A stretch of 64,000 nucleotides of DNA, taken from the NCBI RefSeq assembly GCF_003003255.1, contig NZ_PVTD01000015.1, positions 1 to 64,000 of the forward strand. The letters run 5' to 3'. The stretch is from Aliiruegeria haliotis. GTDB taxonomy: Bacteria > Pseudomonadota > Alphaproteobacteria > Rhodobacterales > Rhodobacteraceae. Below the pieces are notes generated by a model. The model was given only the letters and a program-made list of their open reading frames with translations. It was not told where the DNA came from and did not search any database. This document shows positions 1-8,372 of this stretch, in pieces. The stretch's first letter is position 1. Every line of letters begins with the position of its first letter. The position numbers were made by a program, and so were the translations under genes.

Positions 1-1
1 C

Positions 2-193
2 CCGCCCAGGGCGAAACGAAAGAAGCCCGCATCCTACAACAGGCGCCTCTACAGGAAGCGCCACCGCATCGAGAATGCCTTTGCTCGCTTGAAGACTTGG
101 CGCCGCATCGCCACCCGCTACGACAGATGCGGAGACCTGTTCCCGTCTGCCATCTGCATCGCAGCCATCGTCTTCTTTTGGCTGCCAAAATGA
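2..193 (+). CDS. IS5-family transposase, C-terminal part (cut by window edge)
   Basis: The open frame enters from the left edge and ends at the TGA at 191-193, giving the last 63 residues of a DDE transposase. The segment YRKRHRIENAFARLK carries the conserved glutamate of the IS5 catalytic triad, and RIATRYDR plus the hydrophobic FPSAICIAAIVFFWLPK tail are typical of the IS5 C-terminus. It converges on the response-regulator gene that ends at 203. The rest of the element lies outside the window, so whether it is intact cannot be judged. Confidence 0.85.
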   Translation, partial: PPRAKRKKPASYNRRLYRKRHRIENAFARLKTWRRIATRYDRCGDLFPSAICIAAIVFFWLPK

Positions 194-202
194 GTCCTGA
201 CC

Positions 203-1255
203 CTAGTTCGCCAGGCGGGCTTTCGGATCTTTCAGCTTGCGTCGGTATTCTGTCGGAGACAGGCCCACTTCTTTCTTGAAAGCCTTGCAGAAGTAATTTG
301 CATCACTGAACGAAAGGTCGAGTGCGACATTGCCGATCGGAAGATCGCTGCCGCCCAAAAGCTCCTTGGCCCGGGTGATGCGCTGCTCTCTGATATAGGA
401 GACGAAAGTGGCGTCCATTTCCTTTCGGAATAGCCGGCTCAGGTAGCACGGGCTGATATGGGCAAAGTTCGCCGCACCCTCGAGGGTGACCCGCTTATGA
501 AGGTTGCGCTCGATGAAGTTCAATACATCCTGAACATGGTCCGATGTGCGCGCACCACCCTGGCCCTTCACCTGGAAAAGTTGGTCGACGACCTGGAAGG
601 CAAGCTCCTGCACCTGGAAATGGCTTTGGATGTCAAGATTCTGGTCCAGGAGATGCCGGATGCTCCCGGCAAGTTCGGGCGTCACCTCCAGACCACGGGA
701 TTGCAGGCTGTCTGTCAGAGCATCGAACAGGTCTCGCACAGCGCGATGCAAAGGCGCCCCTTCCGTGCCGAAAATATCCTGCAAGTGGCTGCGCGCCATC
801 GAGAGGCAGTCGCGGTAGCGGTTCTCGTCGGCCAGTCGCGCAAACTCGTCGGTCGCCTTGCGAGCTTCCTGTTCTTGCCGCGGCGCGGCGTCGCCAATGC
901 AGGCCGTCACGGCACTCAGAAGTTCCGCGGTTCTGATCGGCTTGAGCAAAAAATTGTCGGCCTTTAAGTGAATCGCCTCTTTCATGATGTCGAAATGGTC
1001 ATAGGCGGTAAGGATGATGACGCGCGTCGGAAGCCCGCGGTCGCGGATGATCTGGATGATCTCCAGACCGTTCGGACGCGGAATGCGAATATCCACCAAC
1101 ATAAGGTCGATATGCGTCGTCTCGATCAGTCTGACCGCCTCGGCTCCATTGCGCGCCTCGCCGACGACCCTTACGCCGTCATGCTTTTCTTCGAGGATTT
1201 TTCGCAGCGCCCTGCGCTCCAGTTCCTCGTCCTCGACGATCACGACATCGAACAT
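203..1255 (-). CDS. Response regulator with AraC-type DNA-binding domain (YesN-like)
   Basis: 350 residues from the ATG at 1255, chosen because the receiver domain starts right there (MFDVVIVEDEE). An in-frame start at 1345 would overlap the kinase gene and add 30 residues of no known domain. The receiver domain (about 1-120) has acidic EDEE, the phospho-acceptor in LMLVDIRIPRPNG (Asp55) and the conserved lysine in NFLLKPI. The C-terminal 100 residues form an AraC double helix-turn-helix ending near FCKAFKKEVGLSPTEYRR. It is the last gene of the microcompartment block, 43 bases after the sensor kinase. It probably activates the divergent promoter region at 16164-16823; that target is inferred. 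Confidence 0.9.
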   Translation of the reverse strand: MFDVVIVEDEELERRALRKILEEKHDGVRVVGEARNGAEAVRLIETTHIDLMLVDIRIPRPNGLEIIQIIRDRGLPTRVIILTAYDHFDIMKEAIHLKADNFLLKPIRTAELLSAVTACIGDAAPRQEQEARKATDEFARLADENRYRDCLSMARSHLQDIFGTEGAPLHRAVRDLFDALTDSLQSRGLEVTPELAGSIRHLLDQNLDIQSHFQVQELAFQVVDQLFQVKGQGGARTSDHVQDVLNFIERNLHKRVTLEGAANFAHISPCYLSRLFRKEMDATFVSYIREQRITRAKELLGGSDLPIGNVALDLSFSDANYFCKAFKKEVGLSPTEYRRKLKDPKARLAN

Positions 1256-1298
1256 TTTCTGTCTCTCGTTTCCTGTTCGCATGTCCGGTCGGTAAAGC

Positions 1299-2678
1299 TC
1301 ATACGGCCCCCGGATCAAAGTCGACCGGAAGCCGCAGACGAACAAGCGTTCCCTTGCCGTCGCGATAGGGGCTCACGATCTCAAGCCCATGATCCTCGCC
1401 GTAGTAATGACGCAACCGGCTATCGATGTTGCTGATGCCAATGCTGCGGCGCTTTCCGTCGCCCGCGGTTCCAGCCAGTGCCTGCATCTTGCGTTCGTGC
1501 GTGATGCCTTCACCGTTGTCGCTGATATCCACGACGACATCCGATCCCGTCAAATTCGCCGAAATCTCTATCAGACCGTCGCTTTCGCAAGGCTCGATGG
1601 CATAGTTGATGCAATTCTCGACAATCGGTTGCAGCGCCATGAAAGGACAGGACACATCGCAGACCTCATCCGGAAACGCGATCTTGAAGGTAAAACGATC
1701 CCCAAGGCGAACCTGCAGCAGATAGAGATAGTTTTTTACGTGCTCCAGTTCGGTGCCGAGCGACACGAAGGGCGATCCGCTCTTGCGAAGGATATACCGC
1801 ATCATGTCGGCGAAGGCATGAACCGTCGATTCCGTCTGCTCGGCATCCTCGACGAGGGCCAGCCTGCCGATCGTGTTGAGGACGTTGAACAGGAAATGCG
1901 GGTTGACCTGGTATGAAAGCGCCTGAAGTTCCGCCTCCCGGAGAGAGCTTTCCAGTTCTGCCCGAAGCTTGGATTCCTCCATCAGTTTCAGCTGGTTACG
2001 ATAAAGTTCCTCGGAGATTGTCTTGTTGTAGCTCTCTTCCACGATATAGGAGGCGAAGTAGTGGAGCGAATAGGCCGCCGCGCGCAGCTGTTCGTAGGTG
2101 ATCTCGCCGGTCTGCCCAAAGAGACCAAGCAGTTCCTTGTTCTCTCGCCAGGCCTGCTCTGTCGGGAACAGCCCGGAGAGGTCCATCAGATTGGGCATCG
2201 TTTCGCCGGGCGCCAGTTTCACTTGTCCACAGGTTGCCGCTCCCAGATATTCGCCGCGGATCGAAATCGGCGCGGAAAAATCCATCAGCCCGCAATGGCA
2301 TTTGTAGATTGACGGCTCACCAGTCGACAGTGCCGCCTGACCGCCGACCGCATCACAATGGAAACACCGTTGCTGCCACTCGGGGTGCTTTCGGATCGCA
2401 TTGCAAAAGGAACTGAACCCGCTCGGCTTGGTGATCGGTTCGCCCTTCGGGTCGACGATCACCATAGCAACGCCGACGGCCGTGCTGAAATTGTCCTGAA
2501 TTTTCTGAAGCGTCTCGACGCTCATCAGGTCTTCCAGCTTGCGCCGACGCGCCTTCTTCGCAAGCAGGTCATCGCCCATGAGCGCGAAATCGGGATCTGC
2601 CGGCGCGCGTGGCTCCAAAGCGGGAGGACTCAGTGGCAGGCTCTGCGCAGCTCCTTGGTCCGATCCGTCCGTTCCCAT
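1299..2678 (-). CDS. PocR-domain sensor histidine kinase (LytS/YehU type)
   Basis: 459 residues. The start at 2678 has a GGAGG ribosome site 8 bases upstream. It overlaps the 3' end of the SAM synthetase gene by 49 bases, suggesting coupling. Residues about 50-205 are a PocR ligand-binding domain with several cysteines (C92, C105, C108, C127, C129, C150). PocR was named from the propanediol-utilisation regulator and is thought to sense small hydrocarbon derivatives. A coiled linker (215-255) leads to the His_kinase box QVNPHFLFNVLNTIG (His261) and a HATPase domain with ENCINYAIEP, DNGEGI and GIGISNIDSRL. No membrane segment is evident, so it probably senses a cytoplasmic ligand such as 1,2-propanediol (inferred). 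Confidence 0.9.
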   Translation of the reverse strand: MGTDGSDQGAAQSLPLSPPALEPRAPADPDFALMGDDLLAKKARRRKLEDLMSVETLQKIQDNFSTAVGVAMVIVDPKGEPITKPSGFSSFCNAIRKHPEWQQRCFHCDAVGGQAALSTGEPSIYKCHCGLMDFSAPISIRGEYLGAATCGQVKLAPGETMPNLMDLSGLFPTEQAWRENKELLGLFGQTGEITYEQLRAAAYSLHYFASYIVEESYNKTISEELYRNQLKLMEESKLRAELESSLREAELQALSYQVNPHFLFNVLNTIGRLALVEDAEQTESTVHAFADMMRYILRKSGSPFVSLGTELEHVKNYLYLLQVRLGDRFTFKIAFPDEVCDVSCPFMALQPIVENCINYAIEPCESDGLIEISANLTGSDVVVDISDNGEGITHERKMQALAGTAGDGKRRSIGISNIDSRLRHYYGEDHGLEIVSPYRDGKGTLVRLRLPVDFDPGAV

Positions 2679-3781
2679 GCGAAATCCTCCACTTCGCGCC
2701 CAAAATGACCGTAGCTCGCGGTCTTGCCGAAGATCGGACGTTGAAGATCCAGGGCTTCAATCATCCCGGATACGGACAGAGGGAAGATCTGGCGGATAGC
2801 CCGCTCCAGTGAGTCCGTATCGACATCGCTGTCGGCCGGGACCCTAACACCAATCATCTCGGGGGTGAATTGCCCGATTGCGAAGGCAAGCGAAACTTCG
2901 CAACTGGGCGCAAGCCCTGCGGCAACCACGTTTTTGGCAATGTATCGCGCCATATAGGCCGCTGTGCGATCGACCTTGGTCGGATCCTTGCCCGAGAAGG
3001 CGCCGCCACCGTGCCGCCCGATGCCGCCATAGGTATCGACCATGATCTTGCGTCCGGTCAGTCCGGTATCCGCCGCCGGTCCTCCGTCCACGAAACGTCC
3101 GGTTGGGTTGATCAGCACCCGCGTATCGTGACGCAGCCAAGGCCCAAGCACCGGGACCAGCACGTGCTCGATCACCCCGCGCAACATCTTCTCCCGGGGA
3201 ATGTTCGGATCGTGCTGGCAGGACAATACGAGACTCGTGAGTTCGACCGGTCGGCCGGCATCGTCGTTGCGAAAGGTGACCTGCGCCTTGCCGTCCGGAC
3301 GCAGCCAGGGCAGTTGCCCGCCATGGCGCAGTGCCGCCAGCGTTTCAGTCAAGCGGTGCGCATAGTGGATCGCCGACGGCATGCAGGAGGGGGTTTCGTC
3401 ACAGGCATACCCATAGAAGATCCCCTGATCGCCGGCGCCGAGCGCCTCATTGTTGTCGGCACCATCGACACCTTGCGCGATATCGGGAGATTGCGCCTGC
3501 AAGTCTCTCAGGATGAAGCAATTATCGGCATCGAAGCCGAGCGCGGGGTCGCTATAGCCGATCCTTCGCAGCACCGACCGCACGACAGGTGGAATGTCCA
3601 CCCGCGCCGTCGATGTGACCTCTCCTGCGACATGCAGCGTGTTGCCCGACGCAAGTACTTCAACGGCCACGCGCGCCGTCGGATCCTGCGCCAGATAGGC
3701 GTCAAGAATGGCATCCGAGATCTGGTCGCAGACCTTGTCAGGATGGCCTTCGGTTACCGATTCCGAGCTCACATAGGTCAT
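2630..3781 (-). CDS. metK: S-adenosylmethionine synthase
   Basis: 383 residues from the ATG at 3781, which has GGGAGG upstream and matches the family N-terminus (MTYVSSESVTEGHPDK). The enzyme makes SAM from methionine and ATP. Visible motifs are GHPDKVCDQISDAILDAY, GAGDQGIFYGYA, the P-loop-like GGGAFSGKDPTKVDRT and IFGKTASYGHFGR. The gene lies between the glycyl-radical activase and the sensor kinase, so the operon supplies its own cofactor for the radical SAM step. No encapsulation-type helix is seen at either terminus. A housekeeping copy probably exists elsewhere in the genome, but that cannot be seen here. Confidence 0.95.
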   Translation of the reverse strand: MTYVSSESVTEGHPDKVCDQISDAILDAYLAQDPTARVAVEVLASGNTLHVAGEVTSTARVDIPPVVRSVLRRIGYSDPALGFDADNCFILRDLQAQSPDIAQGVDGADNNEALGAGDQGIFYGYACDETPSCMPSAIHYAHRLTETLAALRHGGQLPWLRPDGKAQVTFRNDDAGRPVELTSLVLSCQHDPNIPREKMLRGVIEHVLVPVLGPWLRHDTRVLINPTGRFVDGGPAADTGLTGRKIMVDTYGGIGRHGGGAFSGKDPTKVDRTAAYMARYIAKNVVAAGLAPSCEVSLAFAIGQFTPEMIGVRVPADSDVDTDSLERAIRQIFPLSVSGMIEALDLQRPIFGKTASYGHFGREVEDFAWERTDRTKELRRACH

Positions 3782-3810
3782 CGCCTTCGCCTCCCGACCG
3801 GATTTCTGTG

Positions 3811-4728
3811 TCAACCGCCGACCACGCAGGTCAGCCCTTTGGCCTCAACCAATGTCACGAATGGCGCCATGTCCGCCGGTTTCAGATCGGGCACGCCGTT
3901 CATCGGATAGTCCTGGCCGAGCAGCGCGTATTTGTTCTCGCCATAGCTGTGGTAGGGCAGCAGGTGCACCGTATCGACGCCGGGCATGTAGGTGGCGAAG
4001 GTGCTGATATTGTCGATGGCCTGCGCGTTGTCATTGACACCGGGCACGACCGGAACCCGCACCACTGTATGAGAAAGCGTCGCAATGCGTAGCGCGTTTT
4101 CAAGGATGATCCGGTTGTCGACACCTGTATTGGCGCGGTGTACGTCGGGATCAATGGATTTCAGGTCCATAAGAACGGTATCGACATGCGGGATCACATC
4201 GGCGACCGTTTCGGGCGAGGCGCAGCCGGTGGTTTCCATTGCCGTGTTCCAGCCCTCCGTGTGGCAGGCCTTGAGCAACTCGCGGGCAAACTCGCCCTGC
4301 ATCAACGGCTCGCCCCCCGAAAGCGTCACCCCGCCACCCGACCGCCGGTAGTGGGTCGCGTCCCGGCGTAGCACCTGCATTACCTGCTCGACGCTCATCC
4401 GCTTGCCGGCAAGCGTCAGCGCATCGGTCGGGCAGACCTCCACGCACTTGCCGCACTTGATGCATGCGTCCCGGTCGACGAAACCCGGGTTTGCTCTCGA
4501 AAGCGCCTGCACGGGGCAAACCGGCTGGCAGGCGCCGCATTTGATGCAGCTGGCATCGCGATAAAACAGATCCGGCTCTAGGGACTGCGATTCCGGGTTG
4601 GAACACCATTTGCAACGCAACGGACAGCCCTTGAGAAAGACGATGGTGCGCACGCCGGGCCCGTCATGCAGAGAATAACGCTGGATGTCGAAGACGATGC
4701 CTTCGCAGTCGAAATCGGGGGTGCTCAT
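3811..4728 (-). CDS. Glycyl-radical enzyme activating enzyme (radical SAM)
   Basis: 305 residues, an activase of the PflA/CutD/DhaB2 type that abstracts hydrogen from the glycine of the partner dehydratase encoded at 13004-15544. The SAM cluster motif is C35-PLR-C39-KW-C42 (CPLRCKWC). It is followed by two ferredoxin-like 4Fe-4S clusters, CIKCGACQPVC and CIKCGKCVEVC, which distinguish dehydratase/decarboxylase activases from PflA itself. GGVTLSGGEP is the conserved glycine-rich strand. The AAGGA ribosome site upstream supports the start. It lies 30 bases before the SAM synthetase gene. Confidence 0.95.
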   Translation of the reverse strand: MSTPDFDCEGIVFDIQRYSLHDGPGVRTIVFLKGCPLRCKWCSNPESQSLEPDLFYRDASCIKCGACQPVCPVQALSRANPGFVDRDACIKCGKCVEVCPTDALTLAGKRMSVEQVMQVLRRDATHYRRSGGGVTLSGGEPLMQGEFARELLKACHTEGWNTAMETTGCASPETVADVIPHVDTVLMDLKSIDPDVHRANTGVDNRIILENALRIATLSHTVVRVPVVPGVNDNAQAIDNISTFATYMPGVDTVHLLPYHSYGENKYALLGQDYPMNGVPDLKPADMAPFVTLVEAKGLTCVVGG

Positions 4729-4782
4729 CGGTTTTCCTTGTCTTTTCTTGTTCTTTGGCTGCGCATTGCTGCGGGTGTTCGG

Positions 4783-5085
4783 TCAAAAAACGGTTGGCTG
4801 CCCGGCCTCGATGGCCTCCATCGCCGCTCTCACGGCAGATGTTTCACCAAGCACGGCGAGGGTCGTGGTGGTCTGCGGGCAGGTTCCGTTGAGTTCGACG
4901 GTGAAGACATCGGCAGCCTTCTCCGCCACATCGGCAAAATAGAAGAGATCGGGCACCGAGGTCTGCACCAGCCCCATGGCGGACACCGGATGCGCCTCCA
5001 CCCATTTGCGCACCTGCGGCGAGACCCGCCGCTGGAGCATGTCCATGACGCCATTCTGGGGAGAATTGATGATGCGTGCATTCAT
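4783..5085 (-). CDS. BMC-domain shell protein, GrpU-like
   Basis: 100 residues with one BMC domain starting with N-terminal MNARIINSP and a central MGLVQTSVPDLFYFADVAEKAA. The pore-region segment LNGTCPQTTT carries a single cysteine. GrpU shell proteins of glycyl-radical microcompartments bind an iron-sulfur cluster through such a pore cysteine, so an Fe-S role is possible here. The match is from recalled family features and cannot be scored. A PduU/EutS-type hexamer is the main alternative. It lies 15 bases after the PduP-like gene and 54 bases before the activase. Confidence 0.7.
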   Translation of the reverse strand: MNARIINSPQNGVMDMLQRRVSPQVRKWVEAHPVSAMGLVQTSVPDLFYFADVAEKAADVFTVELNGTCPQTTTTLAVLGETSAVRAAMEAIEAGQPTVF

Positions 5086-5100
5086 TGTGGCTCTCCCGTC

Positions 5101-6783
5101 TCAGCGCACGTTCAGCGCTTCGACCATCACGCAGCGGCGCTTGCGAGCGAAGGAGCGGGCAGAGGTCAGCCCCTCGCCGGTCGGTCCGGCAATGGTGAAG
5201 GTTCCGAAACCTTCGCCGCCGACACCGATCCCGGCATAGGACGGGCCATTCTTGACGAAGATCGTGGTCTGGATGAGCTTGGCCATCCTGGTCAGCTTCC
5301 GAACATTGGTCGAATGCATCATCGCCGTGTGCCGGTTGCCACCCTCGAGCGCGACGGCGAGGTCGATCGCCTCATCGACATTCGCGGCACGGACCACCGG
5401 CAGGATCGGCATCATTAGTTCCTCGACGGCAAAGGGGTGATCCTTGCCGGTCTCGACGAGGATCACCTTCGTATCGTCACCGGCGGAAATCCCAACTTCC
5501 CTGAGCAGATGCACCGCACTCTTGCCGACGCAATCGGTGGCCAGGCCGCCATTTTCGTTCAGAACCCGTTCTTCCAGGCGCGCAATCACCGCCGGGTCGG
5601 AGATCAGCATCGCACCGCATTTCTGCATTTGCTTGATAAGGTAATCGGCCACCTGATCGACGACGATCAACTCCTTCTCGGCGATACAGGGCAGGTTGTT
5701 GTCAAAACCGCAGCCGTTGATGATGTCTTGCGCCGCCTTGTCAAGATCGGCTGTCTCGTCCACCACGACGGGCGGATTGCCAGCGCCCGCGCCGATGGCC
5801 TTCTTGCCGCTGGACATGACCGTCTTGACGATGCCTGGGCCGCCTGTGGCAACCAGCATCCGCACCAGCGGGTGAGACATCATCGCGTTGGTGTTCTCGA
5901 TCGAGGGTTTCTGCACCGTCACGATCAGGTTTTCCGGGGCGCCAAGCGCGGCAAGCTTGCGGTTCAGCAGCTTGATCAGCAACAGCGATACCCTGGCGGC
6001 GCGCGGGTGGACGCTGAATACGACAGAGTTGCCCGCGGCAAGCATCCCGATAGCGTTGCAAATGATCGTCTCGGTCGGGTTGGTCGTGGGCGTGATAGCG
6101 CCGATCACGCCGAATGGCGAGTATTCCACCAACGTCAGCCCACCATCGCCACTCTGCGCGCCGGTGCTCAGATCTTCCACGCCGGGTGATTTCTCGGCGG
6201 CGAGCCGGTTCTTGATCACCTTGTGGGCCGCGTTGCCCATGCCCGTCTCGTCGGCCGCCATGCGGGAGATCCGGTTGAGGATCGCGGGGTCCAACGCGAC
6301 CGCGCGAATGCCATCGACGAAGTTTCGCCGGGCTTCCATCGAGCAGAAGAGATATTGTTGTTGCGCAGCATGGGCGGCCTCGACCGCAGCGGTCATGGTG
6401 TCGAACACACCGTCACCGAGCGCGGTGAAACCTGTCTCGGAGAGCGCTTCGATATCCTCTGCAACGGTTTCCGCAGCCGGGAGTTCCTGGGGATCCAGCT
6501 TCTGGCTGAGCGCGCGGACGACGAGATCACTCACCATGGTATCGGTCGTGTCGTCCCCGGTCTTGGCCTTCGTCCAGCAGCAGCGCTTAGATCCCGGCAC
6601 ATAATCGGGCGTTGCACCCTTGGCTGCATCATCCTGGATCCCGGCTAGCAAATCGGCGACCAGTTCTGCCGCGAGCCCCGAGGAAGTTTCGGCGGGTTGT
6701 GCAGCCTGGGGGGTCGCCGGGGCGCTCCCAAAGCCGGCAAGGACCCGATCCACGGTGTTGGTGATTTCTGCGTCTTTCATCAT
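5101..6783 (-). CDS. pduP: CoA-acylating propionaldehyde dehydrogenase (PduP-like)
   Basis: 560 residues, converting propionaldehyde, CoA and NAD+ to propionyl-CoA inside the compartment. Residues 1-20 form an amphipathic helix (TNTVDRVLAGFG) typical of an encapsulation peptide, and a second helix AAELVADLLAGIQ lies near 38-50. A flexible linker leads to the aldehyde dehydrogenase core from about 100. The core shows ITPTTNPTET, the GAGAGNPPVVVDETAD loop and the catalytic Cys366 in FDNNLPCIAEKE. The start overlaps the stop of the GlcG-like gene by 4 bases. The long N-terminus (about 95 residues before the core) is longer than in enteric PduP. Confidence 0.92.
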   Translation of the reverse strand: MMKDAEITNTVDRVLAGFGSAPATPQAAQPAETSSGLAAELVADLLAGIQDDAAKGATPDYVPGSKRCCWTKAKTGDDTTDTMVSDLVVRALSQKLDPQELPAAETVAEDIEALSETGFTALGDGVFDTMTAAVEAAHAAQQQYLFCSMEARRNFVDGIRAVALDPAILNRISRMAADETGMGNAAHKVIKNRLAAEKSPGVEDLSTGAQSGDGGLTLVEYSPFGVIGAITPTTNPTETIICNAIGMLAAGNSVVFSVHPRAARVSLLLIKLLNRKLAALGAPENLIVTVQKPSIENTNAMMSHPLVRMLVATGGPGIVKTVMSSGKKAIGAGAGNPPVVVDETADLDKAAQDIINGCGFDNNLPCIAEKELIVVDQVADYLIKQMQKCGAMLISDPAVIARLEERVLNENGGLATDCVGKSAVHLLREVGISAGDDTKVILVETGKDHPFAVEELMMPILPVVRAANVDEAIDLAVALEGGNRHTAMMHSTNVRKLTRMAKLIQTTIFVKNGPSYAGIGVGGEGFGTFTIAGPTGEGLTSARSFARKRRCVMVEALNVR

Positions 6784-7283
6784 CTCTTCTCCGTCTTCGG
6801 GCCTGGGCCCGCCTGTTCGAATGCTTCGCCCAGGGCATGCCGGGCAATCTCCATATCTTCATTCACGCTTCCGCCGCTGATGCCGATGGCACCGCACAGC
6901 CGGCCCTTTCGGGCAAAGGGGATGCCACCGCCAAAGACCACCACACGTCCACCCAGATTGGCCTCCACGCCAAAGAGCATCTGGCCGGGTGCGGCCAGTT
7001 GGCCGAGCGCGTCCGTTCCCATGCGGAAGGCCGCCGCCGTCCATGCCTTGTCCGTGGCAAGCTGGGCCGAGGCCGGAAGGATGTTCGCCATACTGTGAAA
7101 CAGGATCTGGCGACCTTCCCGATCGGCCACGGACACCGCGACCGGCACGCCGATAACGCGCGCATGCTCCTCGGCCCGGGCCGCGATCCTACAAGCCTCG
7201 GACAGCGTGACATCTCCGGAATCCGAATACAGTGACGCGAGTGCTTCACCGAGAAGCCGGTCAATGATCGCTGCCGTCTGCAT
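6780..7283 (-). CDS. GlcG/HbpS-family protein (PduO C-terminal-like)
   Basis: 167 residues from the ATG at 7283, which has AAGGAGG upstream; an in-frame extension to 7349 has no ribosome site. The domain shows the family pattern VSVADREGRQILFHSM, DKAWTAAAFRM and VVFGGGIPFARKGRLCGAIGISGG. GlcG/HbpS proteins, also found as the C-terminal domain of PduO and alone in several microcompartment loci, can bind haem; their role inside the compartment is not established. It is coupled to the downstream PduP gene (6780-6783 overlap) and follows the vertex-protein gene by 22 bases. Confidence 0.8.
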   Translation of the reverse strand: MQTAAIIDRLLGEALASLYSDSGDVTLSEACRIAARAEEHARVIGVPVAVSVADREGRQILFHSMANILPASAQLATDKAWTAAAFRMGTDALGQLAAPGQMLFGVEANLGGRVVVFGGGIPFARKGRLCGAIGISGGSVNEDMEIARHALGEAFEQAGPGPKTEKR

Positions 7284-7305
7284 CACGCCCTCCTCCTTGC
7301 CCCGC

Positions 7306-7572
7306 TCAATGCGTCTCGACCGTGTCCACGATGCCGACGATGCTGGCATCCGCGACCGACCCGTCGAGCGATTCCGTCATCCGTGCCGCGCTGCTGGTGG
7401 TCACGATGACGATCTCGCCATGCCCTGCACCAACTGTGTCGACAGCAATCTCTGTGAAGCCGTCAGGCTCCGTTTTCTCGTTGAGCCGGGCCACGATCAG
7501 CAGTTTCGAGCCCGAGAGGCTCTGGTCCTTGCTGGTGGACACCACGGTTCCGATAACGCGTCCCAGATGCAT
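7306..7572 (-). CDS. eutN: BMC-P vertex protein (EutN/CcmL family)
   Basis: 88 residues from the ATG at 7572, preceded by a GAGAGGAAG stretch; the frame is open further upstream but only as a shadow of the next gene. MHLGRVIGTVVSTSKDQSLSG, the central GFTEIAVDTVGAGHGEIVIV and the C-terminal VADASIVGIVDTV are the EutN/CcmL fold. Members form pentamers that close the twelve vertices of a microcompartment shell. It is the only BMC-P gene in the locus. It lies 10 bases after the flavoprotein gene. Confidence 0.93.
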   Translation of the reverse strand: MHLGRVIGTVVSTSKDQSLSGSKLLIVARLNEKTEPDGFTEIAVDTVGAGHGEIVIVTTSSAARMTESLDGSVADASIVGIVDTVETH

Positions 7573-7582
7573 CTTCCTCTCC

Positions 7583-8371
7583 TCACTCCCGCACGAGCTG
7601 AACGCTGCGCGCCCGCAATTCTTCCGCCGCCAGCGGTGTGACCAGCACGTTCCTGGCAAGGCGAAGTGTGTCTGACGCGACGGTCTTCGCCTCGTTCCAA
7701 CCAAAGACCCGCCGCTCGGCACGTTCGACCGGTGTGGACGGAACAACCGGCGCTGGCATTGCCGAGCCAGACACGGCTTCGGCCAAGCGCGAAGCCCAGA
7801 CAAATTCGACACCGAAGGCTTCAAGTCGCTCCAATTGCCCGGCCAGCATGGATTGATAGGCGGGCGTGCCGCCAAGGCCGCGCGCCAGCCGTTCCCGATT
7901 CGCCGGGCAGCATCCGTCACGTGCGGCGATGACCCGCTTGCCGCGCTCCAAGGCGCCAGACAGCAGCCCCGGCAATGCGCTATCGGCCAACCCGCCGGCC
8001 ACGCGCGCCGCCAATGGCAGGCTCAGGGCCGGGACCAGCACCAACGCATGACGCATCAGGCAGGCCTCGATCTCTTCAGGCGACAGCGCGGCATCGCTTG
8101 GCACCAAGGGTTCAACCCCGCCGGCCAGCCCGCGCAACTGCTCGGCGCCGATCAGCCCACCGGCACACGTGCTACGCCAGATCTCCAGCCGCCAGCCCCT
8201 GGCCGCAAGCTGCGCCATCGAGGCGGTCGCCCCGCGCAGGCCCAGATCCGTTCCCGACAGCAACACGAGCGCCGAACGCGCGCGTATCCGCAGCCGCTCC
8301 ACGATGCGGTCCGAGAGCAGATCCAGCAGCGCCTTCTGCACCAACAGGTCGAGATCCGGGCGGTCAGACAT
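7583..8371 (-). CDS. Flavoprotein-fold protein of the microcompartment locus
   Basis: 262 residues from the ATG at 8371, which directly follows the EutJ stop at 8373. A hydrophobic strand ARSALVLLSGTDLGL, the ARGWRLEIWRSTC helix-strand pair and MRHALVLVPALSLPLAARVAGG resemble the flavoprotein (PpcDC/dihydromethanopterin reductase) fold annotated in glycyl-radical and Pdu-like loci. A flavin redox or cofactor-recycling role is inferred; no substrate can be named. The position between EutJ and the vertex protein marks it as part of the compartment operon. Confidence 0.65.
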   Translation of the reverse strand: MSDRPDLDLLVQKALLDLLSDRIVERLRIRARSALVLLSGTDLGLRGATASMAQLAARGWRLEIWRSTCAGGLIGAEQLRGLAGGVEPLVPSDAALSPEEIEACLMRHALVLVPALSLPLAARVAGGLADSALPGLLSGALERGKRVIAARDGCCPANRERLARGLGGTPAYQSMLAGQLERLEAFGVEFVWASRLAEAVSGSAMPAPVVPSTPVERAERRVFGWNEAKTVASDTLRLARNVLVTPLAAEELRARSVQLVRE

Positions 8372-8372
8372 T

